NCBI GenBank assembly: GCA_016717115.1
Contig: JADKGE010000002.1
Location: 310,001 to 374,000 of the forward strand
Source of the DNA: Actinomycetota bacterium
Lineage (GTDB): Bacteria; Actinomycetota; Actinomycetes; S36-B12
DNA: 64,000 bases
Reading direction: 5' to 3'
The notes under the pieces: model-generated
Seen by the model: the letters and a program-made list of their open reading frames with translations, nothing else
Database searches by the model: none
Told to the model about the DNA's origin: nothing
Position numbers and translations under genes: made by a program
Part shown: positions 1 through 8,046 of the stretch, one piece after another
Numbering within the stretch: the first letter of the stretch is position 1
Layout of the letters: every line of letters starts with the position of its first letter

Positions 1-502
1 GACCTCGCGCTTCCCCGAGGATCCCGACGCCCCGCAGACGGCGATGTCGGCGATCGGGCAGTTCGACGTGCGCGCGACCGCCCTCCAGATGGCGATGGTC
101 GGCGCGGCGATCGGTAACAACGGCACGACGATGGAGCCCTATCTCGTGCAGGAGGTGCGCGGCCCTGATCTCGCGATCCTCCAGACGACGGAGCCGGCGA
201 CGTTCCAAACCGCGATGACCCCCATCAATGCCGCCCAGCTCACGGAGATGATGGTCAACGTCGTCGACAACGGCACCGGATCCAACGCCCAGATCCCGGG
301 CGTGCGCGTCGCCGGCAAGACCGGCACGGCGCAGACCGGCAACGACAACCCCGCAGTGGCATGGTTCGTCGCCTTCGCGCCCGCCCAGGCTCCCGAGGTC
401 GCCGTCGCGGTCATGGTCGAGGACGCCGGTGCCGCCGAGGTCAGCGGCAACGCGCTCGCCGCCCCCATCGCCCGCGCCGTCATTGAGGCTGTGCTGCGCT
501 GA
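1..502 (+). CDS. pbpA: Penicillin-binding protein PbpA, C-terminal part (5' end outside window)
   Basis: This is the last 166 or so codons of a class B transpeptidase that cross-links septal or elongation peptidoglycan outside the membrane. The reading frame is open from base 2, so the gene begins before the window. The KTGTAQ sequence is the third active-site motif (KTG) of penicillin-binding transpeptidases, and the surrounding residues (VRVAGKTGTAQ, then AWFVAFAP) fit the PbpA/FtsI family. A PASTA Ser/Thr kinase starts 30 nt downstream, as in the actinobacterial rodA-pbpA-pkn cluster. The serine nucleophile (SxxK) would lie upstream and cannot be seen. Confidence 0.93.
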   Translation, partial: TSRFPEDPDAPQTAMSAIGQFDVRATALQMAMVGAAIGNNGTTMEPYLVQEVRGPDLAILQTTEPATFQTAMTPINAAQLTEMMVNVVDNGTGSNAQIPGVRVAGKTGTAQTGNDNPAVAWFVAFAPAQAPEVAVAVMVEDAGAAEVSGNALAAPIARAVIEAVLR

Positions 503-532
503 GCAGCGACGACCAACTGAGAGTATGGAGAC

Positions 533-2320
533 ATGACAACCGATCCCGCCAAGGCGCGCATGCTCGGTGATCGCTACGAGATCGGCGAGGTCATCGGGCG
601 TGGCGGCATGGCCGAGGTGCACGAGGGCAAGGACCTCCGGCTCGGACGCCGCGTCGCCGTGAAGATCCTCCGACCCGACCTCGCCCGCGACCCCAGCTTC
701 CAGGCCCGCTTCCGCCGCGAGGCGCAGTCGGCGGCATCGCTGAACCACCCCAACATCGTCGCCGTGTACGACACGGGGGAGGACGTCCTCACCTCCGAGG
801 CCGGCGAGCGCGTGATCGTGCCCTACATCGTCATGGAGTACGTCGACGGCATGACGCTGCGCCAACTGCTGGCCAGCGGACGGCGCCTGCTTCCCGAAAG
901 AGCGCTGGAGATCACGGCCGGCGTCCTCGCTGCGCTCGACTACGCGCACCGGCACGGCATCGTGCATCGCGACATCAAGCCGGCCAACGTCATGCTCACG
1001 CGTACGGGCGACGTCAAGGTCATGGACTTCGGCATCGCCCGCGCCATGAACGACACGGGGCACACGATGACCGCGACCTCGGCCGTCATGGGCACGGCCC
1101 AGTACCTCTCCCCGGAGCAGGCACGCGGCGAGGTCGTCGATGCGCGCAGCGACCTGTACTCCACCGGTGTCCTGCTGTACGAATTGCTCACCGGCCGGCC
1201 GCCGTTCACGGGCGACTCACCGGTGTCGATCGCCTACCAGCACGTCAGCGAGATGCCGCTGCCGCCGTCGCAGGTGGATCCCGGCGTCTCGCCAGAGATC
1301 GACTCCGTCGTGCTGCAGGCGCTCGCCAAGCGGACCGACGATCGCTACCAGACGGCCGCCGACTTCCGTGCCGACGTCGAGCGGGCCATCGCGGGTGCTC
1401 CGGTCACCGCCGCCGTGCCGGCCATCACCCTCGACCGCACGCAGATGATGCCCGCCGTCGATGCCGCCGCTGCTGCGCGCTACGAGCCGATGTACGACCA
1501 GGCCCGACCGCGGCGGCGTCGCGGTTTCGGCTTCTGGGCCCTCAGCCTCGTCGGCATCGTCGCCGCCATCATCGGCGCCCTCTACATCGGCACCTTCGTC
1601 TTCGGCGGATCGTCGGTCCAGCAGGTGCAGGTGCCCAGCCTCGAGGGACTCACGGTCGAGGCCGCCACCGCCACGCTCCAGCAGTACGAGCTGCGTCTCG
1701 GCGCCCAGGCCTCGACGATCTCGGAGAAGCCCGCGGGCACAATCACGGCGCAGCAGCCCGCCGCGGGCGAGAGCCTCGAGCAGGGCCAGTCCGTCAACGT
1801 CACCGTGAGCAGCGGCCTCGAGCAGGCCACCGTGCCGCAGTTGATCGCCCTCACGTCGGTCGATGCGGCGCGCATCGCGCTTCAGGACGCCAACCTCGCC
1901 CTCGGTGCGATCAAGGAGAAGAACTCCCAGCAACCGGCCGGCTATGTCCTCAACCAGGACCCCGCGGAGGGGACCCAGGTCGACGCCGGCACCGCCGTCG
2001 ACATCATCGTGTCGTCCGGGCTGGTCAAGGTGCCCAAGGTGACGGGCAGCAGCGAGGTCCAGGCCCGTAGCGACCTCGCCCAGATCGGCTTCGACGTGCA
2101 GGTGGTCGAGCTCCAGGACGGGTCGGTCTCGTCGGGAACCGTGCTGGCCCAGTCTCCGCAGTCCGGCGAGCTCCTGCCGCGAGGCTCCGTGGTGACCATC
2201 ACCGTGGCGACATCACCTCCGCCGCCGCCCACGCCCACACCGGAGCCCACACCGACACTGGAACCGAGCATCGTGCCTGTGCCCTCGTTCGGCCCGTCGG
2301 AGATCGTTCCTACCCCGTAA
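533..2320 (+). CDS. pknB: PASTA-domain Ser/Thr protein kinase (PknB type)
   Basis: This 595-aa membrane kinase senses muropeptides or lipid II and phosphorylates cell-wall and division proteins. The kinase domain spans about residues 14-275, with a glycine loop (GRGGMAEV), the ATP lysine K44 in VAVKIL, the catalytic HRDIKPANVM and a DFG. A juxtamembrane linker leads to one membrane helix at about 330-352. Three extracellular PASTA repeats follow (about 360-425, 427-495, 496-560), then a Pro/Thr tail. Mycobacterial PknB has four PASTA repeats, so this copy is shorter. It follows pbpA directly. Only one kinase lies between pbpA and trpG, so the pknA seen here in mycobacteria is absent from this position. 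Confidence 0.96.
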   Translation: MTTDPAKARMLGDRYEIGEVIGRGGMAEVHEGKDLRLGRRVAVKILRPDLARDPSFQARFRREAQSAASLNHPNIVAVYDTGEDVLTSEAGERVIVPYIVMEYVDGMTLRQLLASGRRLLPERALEITAGVLAALDYAHRHGIVHRDIKPANVMLTRTGDVKVMDFGIARAMNDTGHTMTATSAVMGTAQYLSPEQARGEVVDARSDLYSTGVLLYELLTGRPPFTGDSPVSIAYQHVSEMPLPPSQVDPGVSPEIDSVVLQALAKRTDDRYQTAADFRADVERAIAGAPVTAAVPAITLDRTQMMPAVDAAAAARYEPMYDQARPRRRRGFGFWALSLVGIVAAIIGALYIGTFVFGGSSVQQVQVPSLEGLTVEAATATLQQYELRLGAQASTISEKPAGTITAQQPAAGESLEQGQSVNVTVSSGLEQATVPQLIALTSVDAARIALQDANLALGAIKEKNSQQPAGYVLNQDPAEGTQVDAGTAVDIIVSSGLVKVPKVTGSSEVQARSDLAQIGFDVQVVELQDGSVSSGTVLAQSPQSGELLPRGSVVTITVATSPPPPPTPTPEPTPTLEPSIVPVPSFGPSEIVPTP

Positions 2321-2332
2321 CCGACAGCGCAG

Positions 2333-2959
2333 TCAGCCAGCCGTACCCACGACGGGAGCGAGGGACGTGGCCCGCTCGATCGCGGCAGCGTCGCCGCACT
2401 CGGCGAGCCAGTTCGCCAGCATGGCGTGGCCACCCTGGGTGAGCACCGACTCGGGGTGGAACTGCACTCCCTCGATCGTCAGGTCGCGATGCCGCAGCGC
2501 CATGATTACGCCGCTGTGCGTGGTGCCCGTGACGACGAGTTCCGGCGGGATGGTGGTGGGGTCGACCGCGAGGGAGTGGTAGCGCGTGGCGAGGAAGGGC
2601 GACGGCAGCCCGGCGAGCACTCCGACGCCGTCATGGAACACCTCGGACGTCTTGCCGTGCAGCAGTTCAGGTGCGCGCGAGACGGTCGCGCCGTAGGCGG
2701 CGGCGATGGCCTGATGACCCAGGCAGACGCCGAAGATCGGCACGTCGCCGGCGCACTCGCGCACCACAGCCATGCAGACACCGGCGTCCTCTGGGGTTCC
2801 CGGTCCCGGCGAGAGCAGCACGCCGTCGAACTCGCGAGCCTCGTCCGGCGTCACCTCGTCGTTGCGACGCACCACGACATCAGCGCCCAGTTGGGCGAGG
2901 TACTGCACGAGGTTGAAGACGAAGGAGTCGTAGTTGTCGACGACGAGGATGCGCACCAC
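2333..2959 (-). CDS. trpG: Glutamine amidotransferase, anthranilate/aminodeoxychorismate synthase component II
   Basis: This 208-aa class I glutamine amidotransferase releases ammonia from glutamine for anthranilate or 4-amino-4-deoxychorismate synthesis. The catalytic Cys is in the GVCLGHQA motif and the His/Glu pair is in VQFHPES. The first strand reads ILVVDNYDSFVFNL, typical of TrpG/PabA. I chose the GTG at 2959; a second GTG follows immediately. No partner synthase is present, and the gene lies between pknB and DUF881 as in M. tuberculosis Rv0013, so it could serve folate, tryptophan or both. Its stop codon faces that of pknB with an 11-nt gap. Confidence 0.93.
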   Translation of the reverse strand: MVRILVVDNYDSFVFNLVQYLAQLGADVVVRRNDEVTPDEAREFDGVLLSPGPGTPEDAGVCMAVVRECAGDVPIFGVCLGHQAIAAAYGATVSRAPELLHGKTSEVFHDGVGVLAGLPSPFLATRYHSLAVDPTTIPPELVVTGTTHSGVIMALRHRDLTIEGVQFHPESVLTQGGHAMLANWLAECGDAAAIERATSLAPVVGTAG

Positions 2960-2963
2960 GGCG

Positions 2964-3806
2964 TCATTGTGACGGCTGCGCCGACGGCGCCGCGACGGCA
3001 GGGTCGGTCGAGACGTCCGGCTGTGGCATCGGGACCCCGGAGGCCGAGGACGGCGACGTCGTCGTCGCGTACGACATGGTGATGGGCCCGGTGTACGCCG
3101 GGATGACCGCGCGGTCGAGGCGACGGATGTCGTAGCCGAGTCCGACGACATCGGCCCAGTCGCGGTACGACGCCACCGAAGGATCGCTGCGTACGGCGGC
3201 CCGCATCCGCTTGGCGGGGCCTACGGCGGTGATGACGTAAGGCGGTGAGTACACGCGGCCCTGGAGCAGCAGCGTGTTGCCCACGCACTGGAGGGAACTG
3301 GTGTTGATGAGCCGTTGGTCCATCACCTGGATCGCCTCGGCGCCGCCTCGCCAGAGGGCGTTGACGACCGCCTGGACGTCTGCCTGATGGACGATCACGT
3401 CGTTCGGCGAGATCGCCTGCCACAGAGGGTCGTCCGGCTCGCGCGCGGGGGCGTCGTCGAGAGTCACCTGCACCGCCCGTCCCGCCACCTCGGTGAGACC
3501 CGCCTCGGACGACAACGTGAGCACCTGCTGCCTGGCGGTGGCCACCGACGGGTCGCCCGAGCGTCCTTCGGTGAGAGCGTCCACCGTCTGCCGCCGCCCG
3601 GCGACGTCGGCCTCGAGGGCGTTGACCCGGTCGGACTTCTGGCGCACGAGGTCACGCAACTCGGTGGCCCGCTGGGCTCGCAGGTCGGTGCCCTGACTGG
3701 TGTTCGCGGCCGCCGCGAACATGAGGCCGGCGAGCGCGAACACCAAGGCGCTCACCACGACCGCGGGGTGAGGTCGTGAGAGGGGAAGGCGGGCCGGCCA
3801 GCGCAC
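2964..3806 (-). CDS. DUF881 family membrane protein
   Basis: This protein of about 280 aa has one N-terminal membrane helix (about residues 14-33), a coiled-coil segment rich in Arg, Glu and Gln (about 45-75), and then the DUF881 globular domain. The domain is visible in motifs such as VNALWRGGAEAIQVMDQRL and PPYVITAVGP, followed by a Ser/Pro-rich tail. DUF881 proteins sit beside crgA and trpG in many actinobacteria and may act in division, but their biochemical role is unknown. I chose the GTG at 3806 because it leaves a short N-terminus before the helix and lies 6 nt after a TACCGT box. It ends 4 nt before trpG and is divergent from crgA. Confidence 0.85.
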   Translation of the reverse strand: MRWPARLPLSRPHPAVVVSALVFALAGLMFAAAANTSQGTDLRAQRATELRDLVRQKSDRVNALEADVAGRRQTVDALTEGRSGDPSVATARQQVLTLSSEAGLTEVAGRAVQVTLDDAPAREPDDPLWQAISPNDVIVHQADVQAVVNALWRGGAEAIQVMDQRLINTSSLQCVGNTLLLQGRVYSPPYVITAVGPAKRMRAAVRSDPSVASYRDWADVVGLGYDIRRLDRAVIPAYTGPITMSYATTTSPSSASGVPMPQPDVSTDPAVAAPSAQPSQ

Positions 3807-3812
3807 GCGACC

Positions 3813-3818
3813 ACGGTA
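3813..3818 (-). promoter_or_regulatory. -10 box of a leaderless DUF881 promoter
   Basis: TACCGT on the minus strand ends 6 nt before the GTG at 3806, the spacing expected when transcription starts at the start codon. No Shine-Dalgarno sequence lies between. Confidence 0.45.
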
Positions 3819-3921
3819 ACCGCACAGCGTCCGAGACGGTGTGGCAGGCTGTGGGCCACGACGGCGCCGCTCCGCGACGGTCGTCGCAACGAAACTGCTC
3901 AGCTTCCCCAGGAGGACACTC

Positions 3922-4188
3922 GTGCCTGAGTCCAAAGGCCGCAAGAAGGACGTCTACACGCCTCCGCCCACGGGCAAGGGCGAGCGCAAGGTGGCTCGGC
4001 TCGGCTCGCCGCGCTGGCTCGCCCCGACCATGGTCGCTCTGTTCGTCATCGGGCTGACGTACATCGTCATCTTCTACATCGCCGGATCGCAGATCCCCGT
4101 CATGAAGGACCTCAGCCCACTCGTCAACGTGGGCATCGGTTTCGTCTTCATCGCAGGCGGTTTCGGCCTCGCCACTCGCTGGCGCTAG
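3922..4188 (+). CDS. crgA: Cell division protein CrgA
   Basis: This 88-aa integral membrane protein is the small divisome and elongation scaffold that recruits FtsZ, FtsI and PbpA partners in actinobacteria. It has a basic N-terminus (PESKGRKK) and two membrane helices at about residues 36-58 and 67-85, with the family pattern PRWLAPTMVALFVIGL and a VNVGIGFVFI second helix. I chose the GTG at 3922 because AGGAGGAC lies 7-8 nt upstream. The length matches the family (80-95 aa). It is divergent from DUF881 and ends at a hairpin shared with the convergent thiolase. Confidence 0.95.
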   Translation: MPESKGRKKDVYTPPPTGKGERKVARLGSPRWLAPTMVALFVIGLTYIVIFYIAGSQIPVMKDLSPLVNVGIGFVFIAGGFGLATRWR

Positions 4189-4203
4189 TTACACGCCTGT
4201 CAT

Positions 4204-4234
4204 TTGTCCCCAGCCGGGGACAACCTGTGGACAA
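4204..4234. terminator. Hairpin between convergent crgA and thiolase, made of DnaA-box sequences
   Basis: TTGTCCCC (4204-4211) and GGGGACAA (4216-4223) form a perfect 8-bp stem with a 4-nt loop. They lie between two convergent genes, so a bidirectional terminator is likely although no U-run follows. The left arm plus one base reads TTGTCCCCA, and TGTGGACAA at 4226-4234 is the reverse complement of the high-GC DnaA box TTGTCCACA. The site may therefore also bind DnaA. Confidence 0.5.
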
Positions 4235-4264
4235 CCGTGTGCGCTTGTGAATCGGCGCACTCGA

Positions 4265-5425
4265 CTACAGCAGTTCCAGGATGGTGGCGTTCGCCATGCC
4301 TCCGCCCTCGCACATCGTCTGAAGTCCGTAGCGTGCGCCCGTGCGCCGCATGTTGTGCACCAGAGTCGTCATCAAGCGTGCACCCGACGCTCCGAGTGGA
4401 TGGCCGAGGGCGATGGCGCCGCCGTTGATGTTGGTGCGGGCCGGATCGGCTCCGGTATCGGCGTACCAGGCCCCTAGCACCGAGGCGAAGGCCTCGTTGA
4501 CCTCGAACGCCCCGATGTCGTCCATCGTCAACCCGGCCTTCTTCAGGGCCTTCTGCGTGGCGGGAATCGGTCCGGTGAGCATGATGATCGGATCGACGCC
4601 CGCCATCACGACCGTGTGGATGCGGGCGAGCGGGGCCAGGCCGAGCTCCGCGGCGCGGGCCGAGCTCATGATGAGCAGCGCCGCCGATCCGTCGGAGATC
4701 TGCGAGGCGTTGCCGGCGGTCACGACTCCCGACTCCAGGAAGGGCGTCTTCAGCGCCGCCAGCGACTGCGCCGTGGTGTCCGGCCGGATCCCCTGATCCT
4801 GGGTAACGAGCCCATCCTCGGTCTGCACGGCGACGATCTCCTCGTCGAAGAGCCCCTGATCCCGTGCCGCCGCGGCGCGCTGATGCGACGTCGCGGCAAG
4901 TTCGTCGAGGTACCCGCGCGACAGGCCCCACTTCTCGGCGATCATCTCCGCGCTCACGCCCTGGTTCACCAAACCGTGGTCGTAGCGGGCGTTCATGGCC
5001 GGGCTGAACGGACCGTCGCCGCCGACGAAGTTCGAGAACATGGGCACCCGCGACATCGACTCGACACCACCCGCGATGACGATGTCGTAGTGCCCCGCGA
5101 TGACGCCTGCTGCTGCGAACGAGACCGCCTGCTGACTGGATCCGCACTGCCGATCGATGGACACGGCGGTGACATCCTCGGGGAAACCGGACGCGAGGAC
5201 GGCGTTGCGCCCGACGTTGCCGCCCTGCTCACCCACCTGCGACACGCAGCCCCAGATCACGTCGTCGACCAGTGCCGGGTCGACACCGGCGCGTGTCGTC
5301 ACCTCGCGAAGGACCATCCCGGACAGGTCGACGGGGTGCACTCCGCTGAGCACGCCCTTCTGCGGCTTGCCGATGCCTACGGGCGTGCGCACGGCCGAGA
5401 CGATGACGGCGTCGTTGATGGTCAT
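4265..5425 (-). CDS. Acetyl-CoA C-acyltransferase (thiolase)
   Basis: This 386-aa thiolase family enzyme condenses or cleaves acyl-CoA at the beta-keto position. All three catalytic signatures are visible: the nucleophilic Cys in DRQCGSSQQA near residue 90, the His in GHPLGASGAR near 340, and the C-terminal Cys in MCEGGGMANA near 370. The length is normal for degradative or biosynthetic thiolases. The sequence does not tell whether the substrate is acetyl-CoA or a longer acyl chain. It has no beta-oxidation partners here and lies between crgA and a rhomboid gene, outside the conserved origin block. Confidence 0.93.
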   Translation of the reverse strand: MTINDAVIVSAVRTPVGIGKPQKGVLSGVHPVDLSGMVLREVTTRAGVDPALVDDVIWGCVSQVGEQGGNVGRNAVLASGFPEDVTAVSIDRQCGSSQQAVSFAAAGVIAGHYDIVIAGGVESMSRVPMFSNFVGGDGPFSPAMNARYDHGLVNQGVSAEMIAEKWGLSRGYLDELAATSHQRAAAARDQGLFDEEIVAVQTEDGLVTQDQGIRPDTTAQSLAALKTPFLESGVVTAGNASQISDGSAALLIMSSARAAELGLAPLARIHTVVMAGVDPIIMLTGPIPATQKALKKAGLTMDDIGAFEVNEAFASVLGAWYADTGADPARTNINGGAIALGHPLGASGARLMTTLVHNMRRTGARYGLQTMCEGGGMANATILELL

Positions 5426-5438
5426 GGGAATCCTCCGA

Positions 5439-6296
5439 TCAGGTGAACAGTGAACTTGCGGGTGCGAGCAACTCGTTGATCTGGGCGGTGCGCCACATGG
5501 TCAGCGCGGCGAGGATGAGCACGACTCCGATGATGCCGCTTACCTGCACCGCGTTGCGATGTCGGCGGGCCGGAAAGACCATGATCGCGGCCACGGCGGC
5601 GCCGGTGACAAGGCCACCGAGATGAGCGCGCCAGTCGACACCCGGGGCGATGAAGCCGATCACCATGTTGATTCCCAGCAGAACGAGCACCTGGGTGACG
5701 TCGTAGCGCAGACGTCGGCCGGCGACCACCAGGGCGCCCATCAGCCCGAAGATGGCTCCGCTGGCTCCGACGGACACCGTGCGCACGTCGGAGAAGAGGT
5801 ACGACGCCACACCGCCGCCGATGGCAGCCAGGACGTACAGCAGCAGGTAGCGGTAGTGGCCGAGGATGCGCTCGAGCGTTGGTCCCAGCGCGAAGAGCAC
5901 ATACATGTTGAACGCGATGTGCAGGAACGATCCGTGGAGGAATGCCGCGCTGCCCAGGCGCCACCATTCGCCGTTCATCGCAATGCCGGCCGGCCACATC
6001 CCCCAGTCGCCCGCAACGGCGTTGATCCCCACCGCGAACTGCACGAGGAAGACCGCGACGTTGATGCCGATCAGCGAGTAGGTGACCATCGGCTTGGCGA
6101 TGATCGCACCGCCCGCGACGGTGGTCGGCTGCCTGACCTGCGCCGCTGCCCCGGCCACGCACTCAGGGCACTGGAACCCGACGGGCGCCGGCACCATGCA
6201 CTCGTTGCAGATCGGCCGGTTGCACCTCGTGCACCGGATGCCCGTGTATCGCTCCGGATGCCGGTAGCAGACCGAGATCGGCTGCGCTTCGGTCAC
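5439..6296 (-). CDS. Rhomboid family intramembrane serine protease
   Basis: This 285-aa membrane protein begins with a Cys/His-rich zinc-binding segment (CYRHPERYTGIRCTRC, then CNEC and CPEC, residues 10-48) followed by about six membrane helices. The catalytic Ser is in GASGAIFG and the catalytic His is in DWRAHLGGLVTG, which together define an active rhomboid protease. The HGSFLHIAFNMY motif is the conserved HxxxHxxxN region. The N-terminal zinc module is common in actinobacterial rhomboids. The gene is next to the cyclophilin gene, as in many relatives. The substrate is unknown. Confidence 0.93.
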   Translation of the reverse strand: MTEAQPISVCYRHPERYTGIRCTRCNRPICNECMVPAPVGFQCPECVAGAAAQVRQPTTVAGGAIIAKPMVTYSLIGINVAVFLVQFAVGINAVAGDWGMWPAGIAMNGEWWRLGSAAFLHGSFLHIAFNMYVLFALGPTLERILGHYRYLLLYVLAAIGGGVASYLFSDVRTVSVGASGAIFGLMGALVVAGRRLRYDVTQVLVLLGINMVIGFIAPGVDWRAHLGGLVTGAAVAAIMVFPARRHRNAVQVSGIIGVVLILAALTMWRTAQINELLAPASSLFT

Positions 6297-6317
6297 GGCG
6301 TGATGGCTAGCGGCTGA

Positions 6318-6836
6318 TCAGTCGCGCGTGATGGTGATGGAGGAGATCACGACATCGTCGTTCGGGCGGTCGCCGCGGCCAGTGGGGACGGCGGCGATCG
6401 CGTCGACGACGTCGCGCGACTCCTGGTCGGCCACCTCGCCGAAGATGCTGTGCTTGAAGTTCAGCCACGTCGTCGGAGCCACCGTGATGAAGAACTGCGA
6501 GCCGTTGGTGTTGGGCCCCGCATTGGCCATCGCCAGCAAGTAGGGCCGGTCGAAGCTGAGTTCGGGGTGGAACTCGTCGTTGAACCGGTAGCCGGGGCCG
6601 CCGGTGCCGGTGCCCAGCGGGTCGCCGCCCTGGATCATGAAGCCGGGGATGATCCGATGAAAGATCGTCCCGTCGTACAGCGGGGCTGTCGACTTGGCCC
6701 GCACACGCGGATCGGTCCACTCCTGCGTGCCTTCGGCGAGGCCGGTGAAGTTGCGGACGGTCTTGGGGGCCTGGTCGGCGAAGAGGTTCACGCGGATGTC
6801 GCCGAGGGTCGTATGCAGGGTCGCGGTCGTGGTCAC
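6318..6836 (-). CDS. ppiA: Peptidyl-prolyl cis-trans isomerase (cyclophilin)
   Basis: This 172-aa single-domain cyclophilin catalyses proline isomerisation in the cytoplasm. It carries the cyclophilin core motifs FHRIIPGFMIQGGDP (active-site Arg and Gln), NTNGSQFFI and the FGEV segment near 125. There is no signal peptide. The start codon is GTG at 6836 or the adjacent ATG two residues later. It corresponds to M. tuberculosis ppiA (Rv0009), which is also close to gyrA. It is separated from the upstream padR gene by a long palindrome. Confidence 0.94.
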   Translation of the reverse strand: MTTTATLHTTLGDIRVNLFADQAPKTVRNFTGLAEGTQEWTDPRVRAKSTAPLYDGTIFHRIIPGFMIQGGDPLGTGTGGPGYRFNDEFHPELSFDRPYLLAMANAGPNTNGSQFFITVAPTTWLNFKHSIFGEVADQESRDVVDAIAAVPTGRGDRPNDDVVISSITITRD

Positions 6837-6882
6837 GGCACCGATCTTGTCATGCGCCTCGACGTGAGCCGTCAGCGACCAC

Positions 6883-6916
6883 GAGGGGACCCGCAGCAGC
6901 TGCTGCGGGTCCCCTC
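6883..6916. terminator. Perfect 34-bp palindrome downstream of padR
   Basis: Bases 6883-6899 are the exact reverse complement of 6900-6916, giving 17 bp of uninterrupted symmetry with no loop. It lies 16 nt past the padR stop and about 47 nt upstream of ppiA, both on the minus strand. As RNA it would fold into a very strong hairpin, so it most likely terminates padR transcription. No U-run follows on the minus strand. Confidence 0.6.
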
Positions 6917-6932
6917 GGACGTCGGTCCCTGA

Positions 6933-7697
6933 CTACTGCGCCAGGAGCCCGTAGATCTTCTTGCGCGCCTCAGCGAGGACGGCCACGGCGGCGGCCATCT
7001 GGGCCTCCTCGCCGGTCTGGCTGACCTGCCACACGGCGGCACCGAGCTGCTTGCCCTCTGCCCACAACTCCATGGCGGCCTCGTCGTCGGGCGTGCTCGC
7101 CTGCGTCCAGGGCTCACCCCAGGAGTCGCGCTCCGCGGCAACGACGGCGCGGCCCTCGTCGGTCAGGGTGAAGACCCGCTTGCCATCCTCGTGCGAGGAG
7201 ACGACCAGGCCGTCGCGGGCGAGCCGCTTGAGCACCGGGTAGATCGAGCCCGGGGAGGGCTGCCACTGACCGTCGCTGCGGTCGGCGAGCTCCGTGAGGA
7301 TCTCGTAGCCATGCCGGGGCTGCTCACTGAGCAGCAGCAAGATGGCGGCCCTGACGTCGCCGCGTTCGCGGCGACGCCCACGCGGCGGACCCCACGGGCC
7401 CTTTCCGCCCCAGGGTCCCGGGCCGAAGCCCGGTCCGCGGCCGCCACCACCGGGACCGCGACGACGGTGGCCGTGATGGCCCCGTCCGCGTCCCTCGTCG
7501 GAACCATCGGTGGACTGGCCGTCGGTCGGCACGGCGCCGTCGTTGGCGCCGGAATCGGATGACGACGAGGTCATGCGCGCCCACGGGGGGGCGGGACGAC
7601 CGGAACGGCGGCCGAAGGGGCCGAACATCGTCCAGTCGCGTTGCGCCGCTGTCGGCGCTGATGGGCGGCCCGAGGCCGCCGGGATTGCGTAGCTCAT
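6933..7697 (-). CDS. PadR family transcriptional regulator with Gly/Arg/His-rich N-terminal region
   Basis: This 254-aa regulator has its winged-helix PadR domain at about residues 115-195 (RAAILLLLSEQPRHGYEIL, then PSPGSIYPVLKRL) and a C-terminal helical dimer region. The first 110 residues are low complexity and rich in Gly, Arg, His and Pro (GRGRGHHGHRRRGPGGGG), an architecture seen in some actinobacterial PadR proteins. I chose the ATG at 7697 because GAGGAGC precedes it. A clear promoter with overlapping palindromes lies upstream, which suggests autorepression. No dedicated target gene is adjacent, since tRNA-Ala lies upstream on the same strand. Confidence 0.9.
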   Translation of the reverse strand: MSYAIPAASGRPSAPTAAQRDWTMFGPFGRRSGRPAPPWARMTSSSSDSGANDGAVPTDGQSTDGSDEGRGRGHHGHRRRGPGGGGRGPGFGPGPWGGKGPWGPPRGRRRERGDVRAAILLLLSEQPRHGYEILTELADRSDGQWQPSPGSIYPVLKRLARDGLVVSSHEDGKRVFTLTDEGRAVVAAERDSWGEPWTQASTPDDEAAMELWAEGKQLGAAVWQVSQTGEEAQMAAAVAVLAEARKKIYGLLAQ

Positions 7698-7716
7698 GAA
7701 TGCTCCTCTTGTTACT

Positions 7717-7732
7717 TCGCGAACCTTCGCGA
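7717..7732. promoter_or_regulatory. Inverted repeat in the padR leader (candidate operator)
   Basis: TCGCGAA and TTCGCGA form 7-bp arms separated by CC, positioned between the -10 box and the padR ribosome-binding site. It could be a second regulator-binding site for autorepression. Confidence 0.4.
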
Positions 7733-7739
7733 TGCAGTT

Positions 7740-7768
7740 ACGATATATCGCGATAGGCTCGATGTCAA
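7740..7768 (-). promoter_or_regulatory. Sigma-70 type promoter and operator of padR
   Basis: On the minus strand TTGACA (7763-7768) is followed by exactly 17 nt and TATCGT (7740-7745). Two overlapping palindromes, CGATATATCG (7741-7750) and TATCGCGATA (7747-7756), overlap the -10 box and the spacer. These AT-rich palindromes stand out from the GC-rich background and are good candidates for the PadR operator. Confidence 0.65.
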
Positions 7769-7819
7769 CACCGGGTCGGCATCGGAGATCTGCGGAGTGT
7801 CGGGCAAGGGGCATCGCGG

Positions 7820-7892
7820 TGGAGGCTAGGGGACTCGAACCCCTGACTTCTGCCTTGCAAAGGCAGCGCTCTACCAGCTGAGCTAAGCCCCC
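7820..7892 (-). tRNA. tRNA-Ala (anticodon TGC)
   Basis: The minus strand folds into a 73-nt tRNA with a 7-bp acceptor stem containing one G-U pair, a GCTC/GAGC D-stem, the anticodon TGC flanked by T and A, and a GGTTCGAGTCC T-arm. The 3' CCA is not encoded. It lies downstream of DLW-39 and tRNA-Ile, close to gyrA as in many actinobacteria. Confidence 0.97.
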
Positions 7893-7919
7893 GGGAGTGA
7901 CCCGGTTCGGTGGGAGGAC

Positions 7920-8045
7920 CTACCGAAGGTCGGGTTCGCTCGTGGCTTCGGACCACAGGTCCTGCTCCGCCTTGTTGGCGGCGATCTGTCGGTAGACGAC
8001 ATAGCCGATTCCAGCGAGCAGGACGACAAGCAGCAACTTCTTCAT
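7920..8045 (-). CDS. DLW-39 family small membrane protein (41 aa)
   Basis: This short gene between the two tRNAs encodes 41 residues: an N-terminal membrane helix (KKLLLVVLLAGIGYVVY), then a polar tail containing EQDLWSEA and ending in DLR. The DLW tripeptide falls at residues 33-35. Proteins of this size and sequence next to tRNA-Ala and tRNA-Ile are known in actinobacteria as the DLW-39 family; the function is unknown. The ATG lies 1 nt after the 3' end of tRNA-Ile, so it must be translated from the processed tRNA transcript or an internal start. Confidence 0.85.
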   Translation of the reverse strand: MKKLLLVVLLAGIGYVVYRQIAANKAEQDLWSEATSEPDLR

Positions 8046-8046
8046 G

